31,390 bases of DNA, from assembly GCA_002351535.1 (NCBI GenBank), contig DEGR01000069.1, forward strand, positions 1 to 31,390. The letters are read 5' to 3'. The stretch comes from Lachnospira sp. UBA2821 (lineage in GTDB: Bacteria > Bacillota > Clostridia > Lachnospirales > Lachnospiraceae). Below, one piece after another: positions 1 to 8,380 of the stretch. The position numbers were made by a program, and so were the translations under genes. Position 1 is the stretch's first letter. Every line of letters begins with the position of its first letter. The notes beneath the pieces were generated by a model. That model made no database searches and was not told the origin of the DNA. It worked only from the letters and a program-made list of their open reading frames with translations.

Positions 1-64
1 AACGGGGTTCTGAACAGATACATATTTTTTATTAATAATTAACAAGTTTTTATAACTTTACTGC

Positions 65-2644
65 TTATGTTTCTAATGTTCTTCTATCTACTTCCTCTTT
101 CAATTCTCTTGCAGACATTCTGCATGCTCCATTCCCCATTATTATCATCTGTTCAAGCCCGTCAGAAGTAGCAACTGTTATATGTGCATTTTTTGCAAGT
201 TTGTGAACTGTCTTTTCTATATACATATCTGCCGTTTCTGCCTCCTTTGTATATACAACGCTTATATTATTGTACTGCTTAACACTTCTCTGTCCATTCT
301 TCACCTTATATGCGTCAAAGACAACTATTACTGTTTCTCCTGTATATCCCTGATAATTGCTCATTATGTCAAGCAGTTTCCCCCTTGCCGCATCAAGATT
401 GTCTTTTGACAATTCATTCAAATCATCCCATGCAAATATTATGTTATATCCGTCTACCAAAAGGTATTTTTCTACGGGTTTTCTCTCCTTATATACATAC
501 TCCTTCGAACCTGCATCATATTTAATTGTCTTTCTAACCGGTGTCACTTTAGTCTTAACAGGCCCAAATGTTTTCTCAAATATCTGCTTTAACTCTTCCT
601 CTGCTGCCCATCCGGTCTTTTCTTCTTTATTTCTTCTATTTATATTATAACCGGCTGACGGGTCTTTTCTTTCCCATTCTAGATCCTCATATTCCTCAGC
701 CATCCCTGTATCAATGTGCATATATTCTCTCACTTTGTCCCAGGACACATAGAATCCTGCTCCATGTGAACAAAATACGGAACCGGTAGGATTTTCAATA
801 TCATTTTCACTATCGTAACCAATCTGTTCAATTACTTCATCCTGATTATGACACACATCATATCCTTTTATATTTAAACTTATTCTTCCTCTGCCCTTCG
901 TATACCTGTTAACTTCTGATATATATCCATTCATGGTAGATACCGGTGCCATTCCTTTAATCACACTATATTCACCATCTACTTCAGGTGATTCAAATTC
1001 GCCACACATTCTCTGTATATCATTAATTGCTCTCCCGACATTTTCTGACGGAACATACAAAGAAAAGGAATAATATGGCTCAAGCAATACACTGTCCGCA
1101 TATTTTAATCCCTGCCTTACACTTCTGTATGTAGCCTGTCTGAAATCTCCTCCTTCGGTATGCTTTTGATGTGCTTTTCCTGCAATAAGTGTTATTTTTA
1201 CATCTGTAAGAGCTGAGCCCGTCAAAACCCCCTTGTGCTCCCTTTCCCCAAGATGGGTAAGTATAAGTCTTTGCCAGTTTCTGTCAAGCATATCCTCACT
1301 ACATGATGTAGCAATCTCTACTCCGCTTCCTCTCTCTCCAGATTCAATCAATACATGCACTTCCGCATAATGTTTTAACGGTTCAAAATGTCCAACCCCC
1401 TCAACCATATTATTAATTGTCTCCTTATATGTTATACTTCCATCTCCGAATGATACATCGTATCCAAATCTTTGTTTTAACATATTCTGCATAACCTCTG
1501 TCTGGATATCCCCCATAACCCTTACTTCTATGCTCTGACTGTTTTCATTCCACACTATATGAAGTTCCGGCAACTCCTCCTCAAGTTGCTTTATTTTCAG
1601 ATATGCCTGATGTATATCCGTATCGTCGCCAAATTCTATATTATATGTAAGAACCGGCTCCAATACAGGCACATATTTTCCACTTTCATTTCCTAACCCT
1701 TGTCCTGCATAGGTATTATCTATTCCCGTCAACGCACATATTTCGCCTGCATACACTGTATCTCTTGTCTCAAATCTTTCACCTGAATATATTCGTATCT
1801 GATTGACTTTTTCAACTATATTTCCACTTTCATCCTCACCTGTAACAATATTATCCCTTGCGCATATTTTTCCACCTGTAACTTTAATATGTGTTAATCT
1901 CGTTCCCTTTGAATCCCTCGATATTTTGAAAACTCTTGCCGCAAATTCATCTTCATATTGTTTTTTTAATGTAAATCTGTAAATAGTTTCAATCAGTTCT
2001 TTTACACCCTGAAATTTAAGTGCCGAACCAAAACATACAGGAAACACTTTTCTCTGTGCTATCATCCCCGCAATATCACTTTGCGATATTTTTCCTGTCT
2101 CCATGTATTTATCTAGCACTTCTTCATCACACATTGCGATATTTTCATAATAAGCATCACTATTGCCATTCTTTTCTCCGAAATCAATACAGCTATCACT
2201 AAGTCTGCTCTTAAGCATATTCGTGATAGCTGTACTGTCTGTTCCATCCATATCCATTTTGTTAACAAATATAAATGTCGGAATATTATACATTTCAAGT
2301 AACTTCCATAAAGTTTCCGTATGCGACTGGACACCGTCTGTTCCACTTATTACAAGTATTGCATAATCCAACACCTGCAATGTTCTTTCCATCTCCGGTG
2401 AAAAATCCACATGTCCGGGAGTATCAACGAGAGTTATTATCATATCCTCATACTTAACTATTGCCTGTTTTGAAAATATGGTAATTCCTCTGTCTTTCTC
2501 CATCTGAAATGTATCAAGAAAGGTATCTTTGTGATCAACTCTGCCTGCACTGCGTATACTTCCACTTTCAAAAAGCATTGCCTCCGACAATGTTGTCTTA
2601 CCCGCATCAACATGTGCAAGTATTCCTGACACAATAGACTTCAT
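65..2644 (-). CDS. TetM/EF-G-like ribosomal GTPase fused to a C-terminal NYN (Rae1/YacP-like) nuclease domain
   Basis: Translational GTPase of the ribosomal-protection (TetM/TetO) branch of the EF-G family. Counting from the Met at 2644, G1 (AHVDAGKTT) lies at about 10-18, RGIT at 52-55, DTPGH at 74-78 and NKMD at 128-131, followed by EF-G-type domains to about residue 680. A linker leads to an extra domain at 726-859 with DGYN, FDAY, ETADMYIE and TSDG motifs. This is the NYN/PIN-like fold of YacP, known in Bacillus as Rae1, an A-site mRNA endonuclease. Acidic residues D731, D776, E803, D806 and D828 are candidate metal ligands. An upstream in-frame ATG at 2665 has no Shine-Dalgarno; the Met at 2644 gives the usual MKSIVSGILAHVD start. 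TetM proper is about 640 aa, so the excess is the NYN domain. It ends the nrd/dut/GGDEF run. Ribosome binding is expected; tetracycline resistance is not demonstrated. Confidence 0.9.
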   Translation of the reverse strand: MKSIVSGILAHVDAGKTTLSEAMLFESGSIRSAGRVDHKDTFLDTFQMEKDRGITIFSKQAIVKYEDMIITLVDTPGHVDFSPEMERTLQVLDYAILVISGTDGVQSHTETLWKLLEMYNIPTFIFVNKMDMDGTDSTAITNMLKSRLSDSCIDFGEKNGNSDAYYENIAMCDEEVLDKYMETGKISQSDIAGMIAQRKVFPVCFGSALKFQGVKELIETIYRFTLKKQYEDEFAARVFKISRDSKGTRLTHIKVTGGKICARDNIVTGEDESGNIVEKVNQIRIYSGERFETRDTVYAGEICALTGIDNTYAGQGLGNESGKYVPVLEPVLTYNIEFGDDTDIHQAYLKIKQLEEELPELHIVWNENSQSIEVRVMGDIQTEVMQNMLKQRFGYDVSFGDGSITYKETINNMVEGVGHFEPLKHYAEVHVLIESGERGSGVEIATSCSEDMLDRNWQRLILTHLGEREHKGVLTGSALTDVKITLIAGKAHQKHTEGGDFRQATYRSVRQGLKYADSVLLEPYYSFSLYVPSENVGRAINDIQRMCGEFESPEVDGEYSVIKGMAPVSTMNGYISEVNRYTKGRGRISLNIKGYDVCHNQDEVIEQIGYDSENDIENPTGSVFCSHGAGFYVSWDKVREYMHIDTGMAEEYEDLEWERKDPSAGYNINRRNKEEKTGWAAEEELKQIFEKTFGPVKTKVTPVRKTIKYDAGSKEYVYKERKPVEKYLLVDGYNIIFAWDDLNELSKDNLDAARGKLLDIMSNYQGYTGETVIVVFDAYKVKNGQRSVKQYNNISVVYTKEAETADMYIEKTVHKLAKNAHITVATSDGLEQMIIMGNGACRMSARELKEEVDRRTLET

Positions 2645-2682
2645 TCCCTTGCGATTCCTTTCCATTAAATTAAATATTTAAT

Positions 2683-4110
2683 TTATTTTCCTGCATTTTT
2701 GTAATTATCTTTATAAATATATCTCTTCTGGTCGGCCTCTTTATATACGTCATTAAGAGACTTCTTCTTATCGCTTGCCCTTCTTATCGCATATCCATAA
2801 GCTGGTGCAAGACTGTATCTCACATCATTTCTTCCATTCAACTGTGCAATCGATGAAAACATATTTTTAATTGCCTTATCAAACTGCACTTCAACATTCC
2901 CTGTAAGAATTGCCACAAATTCATCGCCACCCATACGTCCTACGAATCCGACTGCACCAAATGTGCTTGTAAGAGCTTTAGAAAAGTCTTTGATTGCATT
3001 ATCACCACTCTTATGTCCAAGCTGTGAATTAATAACATTGACATCATTAAGGTCAAAATCGACAACCATGACATCCTGCTCTTTATTAAGGTCTGCACTT
3101 CCAAGTTCAACGATTGTTCTTGCTCTGTTGCTTATTCCTGTAAGTTCATCTAAGAATGTCTCTCTGTCTCTCTTAATCATTCTGGCAACAGCTATTGAAA
3201 TTGTAATAAATACACCTAAGAGTACTGCTATTGAGATAAACTGGATAACTATAAGTGTATCAAGTCCCTGCACGGCATCATCTCGTTTCATAGACATACA
3301 TATTGTCCAGTCTGTGTAACCAATAGGTGCAGTTGTAGCATAATATTTGGTTTCTTCATAATTTGCTTCCTGCTTTAAAAGCTTACCTGACTTAATACCT
3401 TTTTTGTACACATTAAGCATTTCTTTTTCTTTTTTAAACACAAACGATATGTTCTTCTGCTGGTCTACAAGCTTCATATCTTTGTTTACAACAAATGAAC
3501 CCTCTGAATTTACAATGCTTGCTTCCATATCAGCACGTACACTCTGAACTATTTCATCAAGGTCTGACAAACTGATTACACCACATAAAGAACCAACTTT
3601 CTTGCCATCAACGATAATCGACTGGCATAACGTTGTGATAGAGCGCTTCTGCTCTGTCTGATAAAAAGGTGCTGTTATAAACGAATCATTTTCCATAACT
3701 GACTTGAAAAACGGCTCATCCTTCTGGTCTCTTACTTTATCTTCATTAATATAGTAACCTTTTCCATCCGCATACATAACAAACATAGACTCGAATCCAA
3801 GGTCTTTTACTTTATCTGCAAGATAATCCTTCTGTGTCTGCATATCCATGCCATTTATCTCCGGAAGTTTTACAAGATATTTAAGCATTGTAAACTTCAA
3901 TTCGAAAATTCTCTCTACATCTGATGCACACTTTTCTGTCTGGTCAGTAAGAGATGATTTAGCTCTGTATTTTACTGCATTATATGTCTTATAATAGCTG
4001 GCTGCTGAAATAACAAATAATATTACAATAGACATTACCAATCCGACTATTATACCTTTTTCTTTAACTCCAAACTTTACTGTACTACGATAATCTTTGT
4101 TCTTGTTCAT
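2683..4110 (-). CDS. Membrane sensor diguanylate cyclase: Cache-type sensor plus GGDEF domain
   Basis: Predicted c-di-GMP synthase of 475 aa. A transmembrane helix at about 20-42 is followed by an extracellular region of about 240 aa with the look of a double Cache ligand-binding domain. A second helix lies at about 283-310, and a cytoplasmic GGDEF domain at about 320-475. The signature MGGDEF is intact, as are the upstream DFDLNDVN and LGHKSGD motifs that bind GTP, so it is likely catalytic. The RxxD inhibitory site normally five residues before GGDEF is absent (the segment reads FGAVGFVGR), suggesting no classical product inhibition. The start has GGAG eight bases upstream. It sits 28 bp after dut and about 38 bp before the GTPase-NYN gene, so co-transcription is plausible. 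The ligand is unknown. Confidence 0.9.
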   Translation of the reverse strand: MNKNKDYRSTVKFGVKEKGIIVGLVMSIVILFVISAASYYKTYNAVKYRAKSSLTDQTEKCASDVERIFELKFTMLKYLVKLPEINGMDMQTQKDYLADKVKDLGFESMFVMYADGKGYYINEDKVRDQKDEPFFKSVMENDSFITAPFYQTEQKRSITTLCQSIIVDGKKVGSLCGVISLSDLDEIVQSVRADMEASIVNSEGSFVVNKDMKLVDQQKNISFVFKKEKEMLNVYKKGIKSGKLLKQEANYEETKYYATTAPIGYTDWTICMSMKRDDAVQGLDTLIVIQFISIAVLLGVFITISIAVARMIKRDRETFLDELTGISNRARTIVELGSADLNKEQDVMVVDFDLNDVNVINSQLGHKSGDNAIKDFSKALTSTFGAVGFVGRMGGDEFVAILTGNVEVQFDKAIKNMFSSIAQLNGRNDVRYSLAPAYGYAIRRASDKKKSLNDVYKEADQKRYIYKDNYKNAGK

Positions 4111-4138
4111 AAATAATTCTCCATTCAGTGTTTATAAA

Positions 4139-4582
4139 TCATTTGCTTCCGGTTGAGCCGAATCCACCTTCGCCTCTTACAGTATTGCTTAATTCTTCAC
4201 ATTCCACAAAATCTGCGACCAGATACGGAGTAATTACCATCTGGGCAATTCTTTCACCATTTTCAATATTAACTGGCTCACTGCTATGGTTATGTAATGC
4301 CACCATTATCTCTCCACGGTAATCAGCATCAACAACACCAACCTTATTGGCAGGTGCAAGCCCCTTCTTAGTTGCAAGTCCACTTCTTGCATATATAAGT
4401 CCTGCATACCCTTGTGGCACTTCCATAGCTATGCCTGTATGTATGAGAACTGTATCTCCCGGATTAACAGTTACAACATCATCCATACAGGCATATAAAT
4501 CACATCCTGCAGAATATTCCGTCCCATATGTCGGAATAACCGCTTTGCTGTCAAGTTTCTTAATATGTACTTTACTTTTCAC
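4139..4582 (-). CDS. dut: dUTP diphosphatase (dUTPase)
   Basis: Hydrolyses dUTP to dUMP and pyrophosphate, keeping uracil out of DNA and feeding dTMP synthesis. The trimeric dUTPase motifs appear in order: AGCDL (motif 1), a RSGLA segment (motif 2), GVVDADYRGE (motif 3, with the uracil-site Asp and Tyr), GERIAQ (motif 4) and RGEGGFGSTG (motif 5, the P-loop-like tail). The frame is open upstream to a TTG at 4621, but that has no ribosome site. A GTG at 4582 follows GGAGGGAAGAA directly, so I place the start there, giving 147 aa, normal for the family. It follows nrdG by 47 bp, grouping dNTP synthesis and dUTP clearance. Confidence 0.95.
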   Translation of the reverse strand: MKSKVHIKKLDSKAVIPTYGTEYSAGCDLYACMDDVVTVNPGDTVLIHTGIAMEVPQGYAGLIYARSGLATKKGLAPANKVGVVDADYRGEIMVALHNHSSEPVNIENGERIAQMVITPYLVADFVECEELSNTVRGEGGFGSTGSK

Positions 4583-4629
4583 TTCTTCCCTCCATTCATA
4601 TCCTGCGGATTTCCCATACAATCCGCCTG

Positions 4630-5163
4630 TTAATAATGTTCAGGCTCCTGCCATAATACAATACTGCCCGCTTCCAGTGACTCTTTAACCATAACGGTCC
4701 GCTGATTTGATGACCCCTTAAACACAAGGTTCAAATCTTTCAGTTCTTCAACAAACTCACCGTCAACAATCACATCTATATAGGACAAAAGCTCTTTCAT
4801 ATTTGGCCACTCTTTACCCATCTTTGCAAGAACATCTTTTTCGAAATCATATCCTGTAAAACACCATATTGTTTTGTCCGGATACACTTCTTTAACTTTT
4901 CTTACAAGTGGTAACAGGGCTTCCTGATTAGTTTTTTCAAAAGGATCTCCCCCAAGAAGAGTAAGCCCTTTTATAAAATCAGGTTTCATAAACTGTATTA
5001 TTACATCAATTGTATCAAATGTAAATGGTTTTCCATAATTAAAATCCCATGTTTCTTGATTAAAACATCCTTTACAATGATGAGTACACCCACTTACGAA
5101 CAATGAAATTCTTATTCCGGGCCCATTCGCAACATCATATTGTTTTATATCAGCATAATTCAT
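4630..5163 (-). CDS. nrdG: Anaerobic ribonucleotide reductase activating protein (radical SAM)
   Basis: Radical-SAM activase that installs the glycyl radical on NrdD using a [4Fe-4S] cluster and S-adenosylmethionine. The N-terminus carries the cluster motif CTHHCKGC (CxxxCxxC), preceded by the NrdG-typical NGPGIRISLFVSG, and followed by a GGDPF motif that contacts SAM. Length is 177 aa from the ATG at 5163, which has GGAG six bases upstream; the in-frame ATG at 5175 lacks a ribosome site. It lies downstream of nrdD with a 114-bp gap that holds a hairpin (5206-5237), which could lower its expression relative to nrdD. Confidence 0.95.
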   Translation of the reverse strand: MNYADIKQYDVANGPGIRISLFVSGCTHHCKGCFNQETWDFNYGKPFTFDTIDVIIQFMKPDFIKGLTLLGGDPFEKTNQEALLPLVRKVKEVYPDKTIWCFTGYDFEKDVLAKMGKEWPNMKELLSYIDVIVDGEFVEELKDLNLVFKGSSNQRTVMVKESLEAGSIVLWQEPEHY

Positions 5164-5205
5164 TGAAGTCTCCATTCTACTAAAATTAAAATATAATTTA
5201 CATTT

Positions 5206-5237
5206 AAAAAGCTATTACTTTAACAGCAATAGCTTTT
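5206..5237 (-). terminator. Hairpin between nrdD and nrdG: attenuator or weak terminator
   Basis: On the minus strand AAAAGCTATT and AATAGCTTTT form a 10-bp stem around an 11-nt loop, and the 3' arm runs into five T residues. The stem is A+T-rich, so partial termination is more likely than a full stop. It would set an nrdD to nrdG ratio. Confidence 0.45.
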
Positions 5238-5277
5238 CCGTTACTTAAACAGTTGATTATGAATAATTGCAGTAATT

Positions 5278-7404
5278 TTATAAATGCAATACTCTGGCTT
5301 TTATTTCTTTTGTTTTACCTACATTCCAGAAATTCTCTCCAAGATAACCACATGTCCTTCTTGTAACATTCATCTTGTTATGATCTTTGTTATGACACTG
5401 TGGACATTCCCACTCATTATGGTCATTAACAATTATCTCTCCATCATATCCGCATACATGACAATAATCTGATTTTGTGTTAAATTCAGCATACTGTATG
5501 TTATCATATATAAATTTAACTACTTCCTCAAGCGCTGTAAGATTATGTCTTAAGTTAGGAATTTCGACATATGATATTGCCCCACCTGATGATATATTCT
5601 GGAACTGGCTCTCAAAAGTGAATTTACTGAAAGCATCTATCTTCTCTCTTACATCTACATGGTATGAATTCGTGTAGTATCCCTTATCTGTGACATCCTT
5701 GATGTCTCCAAATCTCTCTTTATCAATTCTTGCAAATCTATAACACAGAGATTCTGCCGGTGTTCCATATAATCCAAATCCAAGACCTGTGTTCTTCTTC
5801 CATATATCCGTTGCATCACGAAGTCTCTGCATAACCTTAAGTGCAAATTCCGTTCCTTTCTTATCCGTATGGCTCACACCGGTCATAAGTTTTGTAACCT
5901 CATAGAGTCCGATATAACCAAGCGATAATGTAGAATAACCGTCATGAAGAAGTTTGTCAATCTTTTCACCCGGCTTAAGTCTTGCTATTGCTCCATACTG
6001 CCAGTGTATAGGACTTACATCTGATAACGTTCCCTCTAATGCATGATGTCTGCACATAAGTGCTTCAAAGCAAAGTGACAGACGTTCCTCAAGAAGCTGC
6101 CAGAACTTCTCCATATCTCCATTGGCAAGAATACCAATCTGTGGAAGATTAATACTTACAACTCCCTGATTGAATCTTCCTTCCCATTTATAATTGCCTT
6201 CACTGTCTTTCCATGGACTTAAGAAGCTTCTGCATCCCATACAACTGAATACATTTCCCTCATAATTCTCTCTCATTTTCTTTGCTGAAATATAATCAGG
6301 ATACATTCTCTTTGCTGAACATTTTACGGCAAGTTTAGTAATGTAATCGTATTTACCACCCTTAAGACAGTTATGCTCATCAAGAACATATATAAGCTTA
6401 GGAAACGCAGGTGTCACATATACACCTTTTTCATTCTTAATTCCTTCAAGCCTCTGACGAAGAATTTCTTCTATTATCATTGCATTTTCTTCTATATATT
6501 CATCATCCTTGTCAAGATTAAGGAATAATGTAACGAATGGCGACTGACCATTAGTTGTCATAAGTGTATTTATCTGATATTGTATTGTCTGTACACCTGA
6601 CTTAAGTTCATCCATAAGCCTGTCATTAACAAAATTCTCAAGTAACATCGGGTCAACTTTCGAACCATATTTTTCCATATAATGCTTTCTGTATTTATCA
6701 CGGCTCTTTCTGAGATATTTACCAAGATGTTTCACATCAACTGACTGTCCACCATACTGGCTTGAAGCTACGGCCGATATAATCTGTGTCATTACCGTAC
6801 ATGCAACCTGAAAGCTCTTAGGACTTTCAATCATCTTGCCATTCATAACTGTTCCATTATCCAACATATCTCCTATATTAATAAGACAACAGTTAAATAT
6901 TGGCTGAACAAAATAATCTGCATCATGAAAATGAAGCACACCTTCCTCATGAGCTTTAGTAATCTTCTCCGGTAAAAGAACACGCTTTGTAAGGTCTTTC
7001 GATACCTCACCTGCAATCAAATCTCTCTGTGTACTTGCAACACTGGCATTCTTATTAGAGTTTTCTTCCATGACATCCTTATTGCTATTCTTAATAAGTC
7101 CCATGATAGAATCGTCTGTAGTGTTGGCTTTACGCACCATCTCTCTTGTATATCTGTATATAATATATGTCTTTGCAAGAACATATTTTTTCTGTGCCAT
7201 AAGCTTCTGCTCAATTATGTCCTGAATCTCTTCTACCTGCATCTCTGCTTCTCCACGATTCTCGATGGATGCCACTATATTATAAATATTGTCTTCCGAA
7301 ATCTTTTCATAATTACTTACTTCATCATTAGCCTTCTGTATGGCAACTACAATTTTATTTCTCTCATATTCTACCCGTCTTCCGTCTCTCTTAATTACTA
7401 TCAT
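5278..7404 (-). CDS. nrdD: Anaerobic (class III) ribonucleoside-triphosphate reductase
   Basis: Reduces ribonucleoside triphosphates to deoxyribonucleotides under strict anaerobiosis, using a glycyl radical made by NrdG. From the ATG at 7404 the protein is 708 aa. An N-terminal ATP-cone (about 1-95, beginning VIKRDGRRVEYERNK) gives allosteric control. The large glycyl-radical barrel follows, including the conserved FSCMGCRSFLSPW segment. A C-terminal zinc ribbon (CHVCGY and CPQC pairs) precedes the radical loop RRTCGYLG, with Gly686 the likely radical site. The frame stays open to a TTG at 7431, but the short start fits the family. Upstream lies a strong promoter bracketed by two NrdR boxes, so NrdR repression when dATP/ATP is replete is expected. 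It leads the nrd-dut run. Confidence 0.97.
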   Translation of the reverse strand: MIVIKRDGRRVEYERNKIVVAIQKANDEVSNYEKISEDNIYNIVASIENRGEAEMQVEEIQDIIEQKLMAQKKYVLAKTYIIYRYTREMVRKANTTDDSIMGLIKNSNKDVMEENSNKNASVASTQRDLIAGEVSKDLTKRVLLPEKITKAHEEGVLHFHDADYFVQPIFNCCLINIGDMLDNGTVMNGKMIESPKSFQVACTVMTQIISAVASSQYGGQSVDVKHLGKYLRKSRDKYRKHYMEKYGSKVDPMLLENFVNDRLMDELKSGVQTIQYQINTLMTTNGQSPFVTLFLNLDKDDEYIEENAMIIEEILRQRLEGIKNEKGVYVTPAFPKLIYVLDEHNCLKGGKYDYITKLAVKCSAKRMYPDYISAKKMRENYEGNVFSCMGCRSFLSPWKDSEGNYKWEGRFNQGVVSINLPQIGILANGDMEKFWQLLEERLSLCFEALMCRHHALEGTLSDVSPIHWQYGAIARLKPGEKIDKLLHDGYSTLSLGYIGLYEVTKLMTGVSHTDKKGTEFALKVMQRLRDATDIWKKNTGLGFGLYGTPAESLCYRFARIDKERFGDIKDVTDKGYYTNSYHVDVREKIDAFSKFTFESQFQNISSGGAISYVEIPNLRHNLTALEEVVKFIYDNIQYAEFNTKSDYCHVCGYDGEIIVNDHNEWECPQCHNKDHNKMNVTRRTCGYLGENFWNVGKTKEIKARVLHL

Positions 7405-7425
7405 ACTTTTCCAACCTTTCAACAT

Positions 7426-7441
7426 GTACAATATATTGTGT
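7426..7441. promoter_or_regulatory. NrdR box 1 (in the nrdD leader)
   Basis: The sequence gtaCaAtATaTtGtgt matches the NrdR consensus acaCwAtATaTwGtgt at 14 of 16 positions. It lies downstream of the predicted nrdD start site, between promoter and ribosome site. Its partner box is at 7523-7538. Confidence 0.8.
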
Positions 7442-7478
7442 TTTTATAAAAATCATATACAACTTTTAGCCTTTGCAC

Positions 7479-7507
7479 ATTATAGCACTCAGTACAAAAT
7501 ATGGCAA
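7479..7507 (-). promoter_or_regulatory. Predicted sigma-A promoter of nrdD
   Basis: On the minus strand: -35 TTGCCA (7502-7507), a 17-bp spacer, and a perfect -10 TATAAT (7479-7484) preceded by TGC (extended -10). Transcription should begin near 7472, giving a leader of about 68 nt. Confidence 0.8.
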
Positions 7508-7522
7508 CTGTGTTTTTTTGTG

Positions 7523-7538
7523 ACACAATATATGGTGT
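7523..7538. promoter_or_regulatory. NrdR box 2 (upstream of the nrdD promoter)
   Basis: The sequence acaCaAtATaTgGtgt matches the NrdR consensus at 15 of 16 positions. It sits just upstream of the -35 and 97 bp from box 1, much wider than the usual spacing of about 15-31 bp. Confidence 0.8.
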
Positions 7539-7629
7539 TCCCCCTGACAAGTGTATTTAAGCCTGATAGAGCCATTTTTGTGCTATGTGCACAATATTTA
7601 TGTGATGTTATTGGTTATTTAGTATAAGA

Positions 7630-7668
7630 GCCTTAATAAAAGCCAGCTAAATGACATTTTACTAAGGC
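7630..7668 (-). terminator. Hairpin after the ABC exporter operon
   Basis: On the minus strand GCCTTAGTAAAA pairs with TTTTATTAAGGC (12 bp with one G-U pair), 8 bp after the last stop codon. The following sequence is only moderately T-rich, so termination strength is uncertain. Confidence 0.5.
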
Positions 7669-7675
7669 CGTAATG

Positions 7676-8380
7676 TTACATATAAATTTTTTCTTTTCCC
7701 AGCAATACAGATATTTTATAAGACAGCACATACAATATGCCCGATGTTACTACTGTATATGTACACCACCTCCACAACATCTGCTTTTTGTCTCCCTCCA
7801 GAAGCTTTAATATAAATCTGAAAAATTGTTCTCTGCTACAGAATATTTCCAGATTACCAAATAATAAATATATAAGAACTACTGACATTACCATAAACGT
7901 TACTATCATACGGTACAAAGACGCATACTTACTTCCGAATCTTATTACTACCGGAATCTCAACTGCCCTGAATATCATCTGTATTCCGAGCATAATTATG
8001 GATACCTGTATCGTCTTTAGTTCAATATCGCCACGCAGTTCAACCATCCGCTCCAATACAACGCACCATATTAACGTGCATACTGATATGAATAATGTTG
8101 ACATATATTTTACAAGAATCTGTGTCTTCATAAGTTTGGGGGTTGAAGATATAAATATTCTCCATCTGTAATTCTCATCCTTTTCATACAAGCCCTGCTC
8201 AAACATACCAACAACCAAAAATATAAACATATATATTACACATATCATAACATTAACTACCGCAATGCTATCTGCCGGCGGTTCTACAAACATTATTGAA
8301 GACAAAAGAATGACAGCACCCAGAAATAGCAGTGCCTGTTTTCCATATAGAATTATTTCTTTATATATAAGTCCCTTCAT
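7676..8380 (-). CDS. ABC transporter membrane subunit, second of two
   Basis: Hydrophobic protein of 234 aa with about six predicted membrane helices and short charged loops, in the pattern of ABC-2 type permease subunits. No specific subfamily is recognised. The start ATG at 8380 has GGAGG eight bases upstream and overlaps the previous gene's stop (TGATG), so translation is probably coupled. It opens MKGLIYKEIILYGKQ, resembling the MKGLVYREFFLSRK opening of its neighbour, so the two subunits are probably paralogues forming a heterodimer. It is the last gene of the operon before the hairpin at 7630-7668. Confidence 0.8.
   Translation of the reverse strand: MKGLIYKEIILYGKQALLFLGAVILLSSIMFVEPPADSIAVVNVMICVIYMFIFLVVGMFEQGLYEKDENYRWRIFISSTPKLMKTQILVKYMSTLFISVCTLIWCVVLERMVELRGDIELKTIQVSIIMLGIQMIFRAVEIPVVIRFGSKYASLYRMIVTFMVMSVVLIYLLFGNLEIFCSREQFFRFILKLLEGDKKQMLWRWCTYTVVTSGILYVLSYKISVLLGKEKIYM

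Noticed and set aside
65..2644. Label as a tetracycline-resistance gene
   Set aside because: The protein is only a relative of TetM with an extra domain; resistance cannot be concluded from family membership.
2666..2685. 20-bp perfect A/T palindrome between the GGDEF and GTPase-NYN genes
   Set aside because: It consists only of A and T, expected by chance in such spacers; it has no T-tail for termination.
4583..4621. Longer dut start at TTG 4621
   Set aside because: No ribosome site there, while GTG 4582 has an excellent one and gives the normal protein length.
7589..7606. A third NrdR-like sequence (cacaatatttatgtg)
   Set aside because: The dyad spacing is off by one base from the consensus, so it is much weaker than the two accepted boxes.
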